The notes under the pieces are model-generated. The model saw only the letters and a program-made list of their open reading frames with translations. It did no database searches and had not been told where the DNA came from. A stretch of 7,289 nt of DNA from Chloroflexi bacterium RBG_16_70_13. GTDB lineage: Bacteria; Chloroflexota; Limnocylindria; Limnocylindrales; CSP1-4. A program made the translations under genes and the position numbers. Positions 5,499 to 7,289 of the stretch are shown piece after piece. Numbering within the stretch: the stretch's first letter is position 1; every line of letters begins with the position of its first letter. The DNA is taken from positions 14,195 to 21,483 of the forward strand of contig MGOD01000004.1 of assembly GCA_001795245.1 (NCBI GenBank), in the 5' to 3' direction.

Positions 5499-6949
5499 CC
5501 CTCGAGCCGTCGGTCACAGCCGGCGGAACGGGCACCGCCGCGGTCCTCCGGAACCGGCCCTTCCTGTTCCTGTGGCTCTCGCAGCTGACGACGCAGGTCG
5601 GCTCGAACATGGCCCTCTACGGGCTGACCGTCATCGTCCTCGAGTCGACGAAGCTGAGCTCGGCGGTGAGCGCCCTGTTCCTGACGTTCCTCGTCCCGGC
5701 CGTCCTCCTGTCGGCGGTCGCCGGGGTCTACGTCGATCGGGCCGACCGCCGAGTCGTGCTCGTCCTGACGAACGTGCTCCGGGCCGCCGCGATGGTCGGG
5801 ATCTGGTGGGTCGGCGGCAACATCGGGCTGATCCTCCTGTTGAACATCGCCGTCTCGGTGATCACCGTCTTCTTCGCGCCCGCCGAGGCGGCGATGATCC
5901 CGTACCTCGTCCCGCGCCACCAGCTCGTCAGCGCCAACGGCCTGTTCACCCTGACCCTCAACGGCGCCTTCGCCCTGGGCTACGCGCTCCTCGGTCCGCT
6001 CGTGGTCAAGGTCTCGGGCGGTCCGGAGCCCGTGCTCCTCGTCGTGGGCGTCCTCTACGCGGCGGCGGCGCTGCTGTGCTGGACGCTGCCGCCGAATCCG
6101 CCCGTCAGGATCGAGGGCGAGGGCCACGGCTTCGCCGTCCACGAGGCGGGCGAGGCCGTCCAGGGGACGTTCTCGCAGCTGAGCGAGGGGATGGCCTACA
6201 TCAGCGCTCACCGGGCGATCAGCTGGTCGCTCATCTACCTCGGGATCGCCGCCTCGCTCGTGGGCGTCATCGGTGTCCTGGGGCCGGACTTCGCGGCGGA
6301 CACCCTGGGCCTCGGCGCCGAGGACCTGTTCGTGGTCGTCCTGCCGCTCGGCATCGGGATCGTCATGGGCGTCCTGCTCCTGAACTCCTACGGACGGTAC
6401 GTCCCGCGCCGCCGGGCGATCGAGGGCGGGCTCATCGCGCTCGGGATCCTCCTCGCCGCGATGACCGTGGCCGGCCCGCTCAGCCGGGCGCTCCAGCGGG
6501 TCGAGGCGCCGCTCGTCGACCTGTCCGCCGTGACCTCGCTCATCGCGATCGTCATCGCGATGGCCTTCGTCGCCGGGATCGCCTACGGCATCGTCGCGAT
6601 CTCCAGCCAGACGCAGCTCCAGGAGGATCTGCCCGAGGAGGTCCGGGGGCGCGTCTTCGGCGTCCTCAACATGCTCGTCTCGGTCGGGAGCTTCCTGCCG
6701 ATCATCATCGTCGGGCCGATCTCCGACCTCCTCGGCACCACGACGGTGATCCTCGTCGTGGCGGCCGGGATCTTCCTGTCCGGGGTCGCCTCGATCGTCC
6801 GGCGCGGGCCGCTGGCGCCGGCCGAGACCCGGGCGACGGCCGGGATGATGGTGCCCGGTACGGCCGTGGACCCGATCGGGATCGCGATGCGAACCGAGGA
6901 CGAGCGGCACCGACCAGTGCCCGACGACCCCGAGGCGTTCGGTGAGTAA
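5495..6949 (+). CDS. Major facilitator superfamily transporter, MefA/EntS-like exporter
   Basis: A 484-residue inner-membrane protein with about 12 hydrophobic helices, in two sets of six separated by a polar loop (about 200-238). RNRPFLFLWLSQLTTQVGSN (19-38) is the typical opening of this exporter group. The MFS motif A is at 77-86 (GVYVDRADRR) between helices 2 and 3. PAEAAMIPYLVP at 129-140 with SANGL (146-150) and EEVRGRVFGVLN at 381-392 are marks of the MFS_3-type branch, which includes macrolide and enterobactin exporters. The GTG at 5495 forms a GTGA overlap with the DUF951 stop; no ribosome site is seen, so coupling is likely. A hydrophilic tail (about 436-484) ends the protein. Substrate cannot be told from sequence: export of a drug, siderophore or lipid-like compound are all possible. 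Confidence 0.88.
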   Translation: MTLEPSVTAGGTGTAAVLRNRPFLFLWLSQLTTQVGSNMALYGLTVIVLESTKLSSAVSALFLTFLVPAVLLSAVAGVYVDRADRRVVLVLTNVLRAAAMVGIWWVGGNIGLILLLNIAVSVITVFFAPAEAAMIPYLVPRHQLVSANGLFTLTLNGAFALGYALLGPLVVKVSGGPEPVLLVVGVLYAAAALLCWTLPPNPPVRIEGEGHGFAVHEAGEAVQGTFSQLSEGMAYISAHRAISWSLIYLGIAASLVGVIGVLGPDFAADTLGLGAEDLFVVVLPLGIGIVMGVLLLNSYGRYVPRRRAIEGGLIALGILLAAMTVAGPLSRALQRVEAPLVDLSAVTSLIAIVIAMAFVAGIAYGIVAISSQTQLQEDLPEEVRGRVFGVLNMLVSVGSFLPIIIVGPISDLLGTTTVILVVAAGIFLSGVASIVRRGPLAPAETRATAGMMVPGTAVDPIGIAMRTEDERHRPVPDDPEAFGE

Positions 6950-7289
6950 CGGGCGCGACGGGCGCGACGGGCGTGACGGGCGTGACGGGCGTGACGGGCG
7001 TGAAGGGCGTGAAGGGAGCACCGGGGTCGCCGATCAGACGACCACGCCGCCGACGTGGCGGGCGATCAGCCTCCTGACCCTCGGCGGGGGAATCGCCACC
7101 GGTGGTATTGCGGCGTCGGGCGGCGGGGCCCGCTGGCTCGTCGTCGCCGCGATCGGAATCGTCCTCGCCGAGCTCGCCCCGATTCTCGTGGCCAGCCGCC
7201 GCCCACCGATCCCCCCGGATCCCGCCCCGCGGAACCCGGCCGTGCCGCCGGCCACGATCAGCGTCGTCGTCGCCGGCCGGGACGAGGCA
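6942..7289 (+). CDS. Probable family 2 glycosyltransferase, N-terminal part (cut by window edge)
   Basis: The frame stays open for 116 codons to the right edge. It begins with SN and seven Gly-Arg-Asp/Glu triplets (about 4-24), a polar linker, and one or two hydrophobic segments (about 41-59, weaker; 64-84, clear). A proline-rich stretch (88-103) then leads to ATISVVVAGRDEA (104-116), which closely resembles the SVVVPARNE strand that opens GT-A family 2 glycosyltransferases and binds the sugar nucleotide. The GTG at 6942 overlaps the transporter's stop by eight bases and has GAGG (6932-6935) six bases upstream; no ATG is available in frame. The catalytic DxD and later regions lie outside the window, so the call rests on a short motif plus the membrane anchor. 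A role in cell-surface glycan or glycolipid synthesis would follow, as inference. Confidence 0.6.
   Translation, partial: MSNGRDGRDGRDGRDGRDGREGREGSTGVADQTTTPPTWRAISLLTLGGGIATGGIAASGGGARWLVVAAIGIVLAELAPILVASRRPPIPPDPAPRNPAVPPATISVVVAGRDEA
6951..7016 (+). repeat. 9-bp tandem repeat, seven copies, encoding (GRD)5(GRE)2
   Basis: Copies 1-2 read GGGCGCGAC, copies 3-5 GGGCGTGAC and copies 6-7 GGGCGTGAA, followed by GGG (7014-7016). Identical variants are adjacent, the pattern left by stepwise slippage. The unit is three codons, so copy changes keep the glycosyltransferase frame. The tract starts one base after the preceding gene's TAA. One of the other two plus-strand frames reads a TGA in most copies, which supports the chosen frame. 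Confidence 0.9.

Noticed and set aside
6951..7016. CRISPR array or mobile-element end repeat
   Set aside because: The units are 9 bp, directly adjacent with no spacers, and in frame with an open coding sequence; this is a simple coding tandem repeat.
4511..7021. Very long open frame on the minus strand (over 800 codons)
   Set aside because: It lies antisense to four well-supported plus-strand genes. Its translation is Arg/Asp/Gly/His-rich low-complexity with no domain and starts in the antisense of the GRD repeat (SRP units). Strong G/C third-position bias opens such mirror frames.

Overview
The window is GC-rich, roughly 70% by eye. Its codons end almost always in G or C, and its genes are packed head to tail with ATGA, GTGA or TTGA overlaps. 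TGA reads as stop. The DUF951 gene, the tandem DUF881 pair, the near-absence of Shine-Dalgarno sites at several starts and the TAnnnT boxes 6-7 nt before ATG together suggest a high-GC Chloroflexota genome (Limnocylindria-like). A high-GC actinobacterium cannot be excluded. The placement is an inference from gene content and style, not from a marker gene.

Layout. Bases 1-254 (minus strand) hold the first 84 codons of cysteinyl-tRNA synthetase, running off the left edge. Bases 255-548 are a divergent intergenic region with two copies of an 8-bp palindrome exactly 42 bp apart and a TATACT box just before base 549. From 549 to the right edge everything reads on the plus strand as one tightly packed probable operon. 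It holds a 52-codon ORF that looks leaderless, then a family 5 (peptide/oligopeptide type) substrate-binding protein with a signal sequence but no lipobox. A membrane-anchored HExxH metallopeptidase of the peptidase MA type follows, then two consecutive DUF881 membrane proteins (the YlxW/YlxX type), a small zinc-ribbon-like DUF951 protein, an MFS exporter, and the N-terminus of a probable family 2 glycosyltransferase that opens with a seven-copy 9-bp repeat.

How they may work together. Most products are predicted to be exported or in the membrane, and every junction overlaps or is at most 13 bp, so translation is probably coupled. The binding protein has no permease or ATPase beside it. The peptidase is tied to it by a 4-10 bp overlap, suggesting extracellular peptide handling or surface sensing. 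The DUF881 pair recalls the ylxW-ylxX genes of Firmicutes division clusters, but no fts, sbp or murein gene is visible here. A second TAnnnT box ahead of the DUF951 gene suggests that the distal part (DUF951, MFS, glycosyltransferase) can also be transcribed on its own. No tRNA, rRNA, CRISPR array, insertion sequence or convincing terminator was seen.
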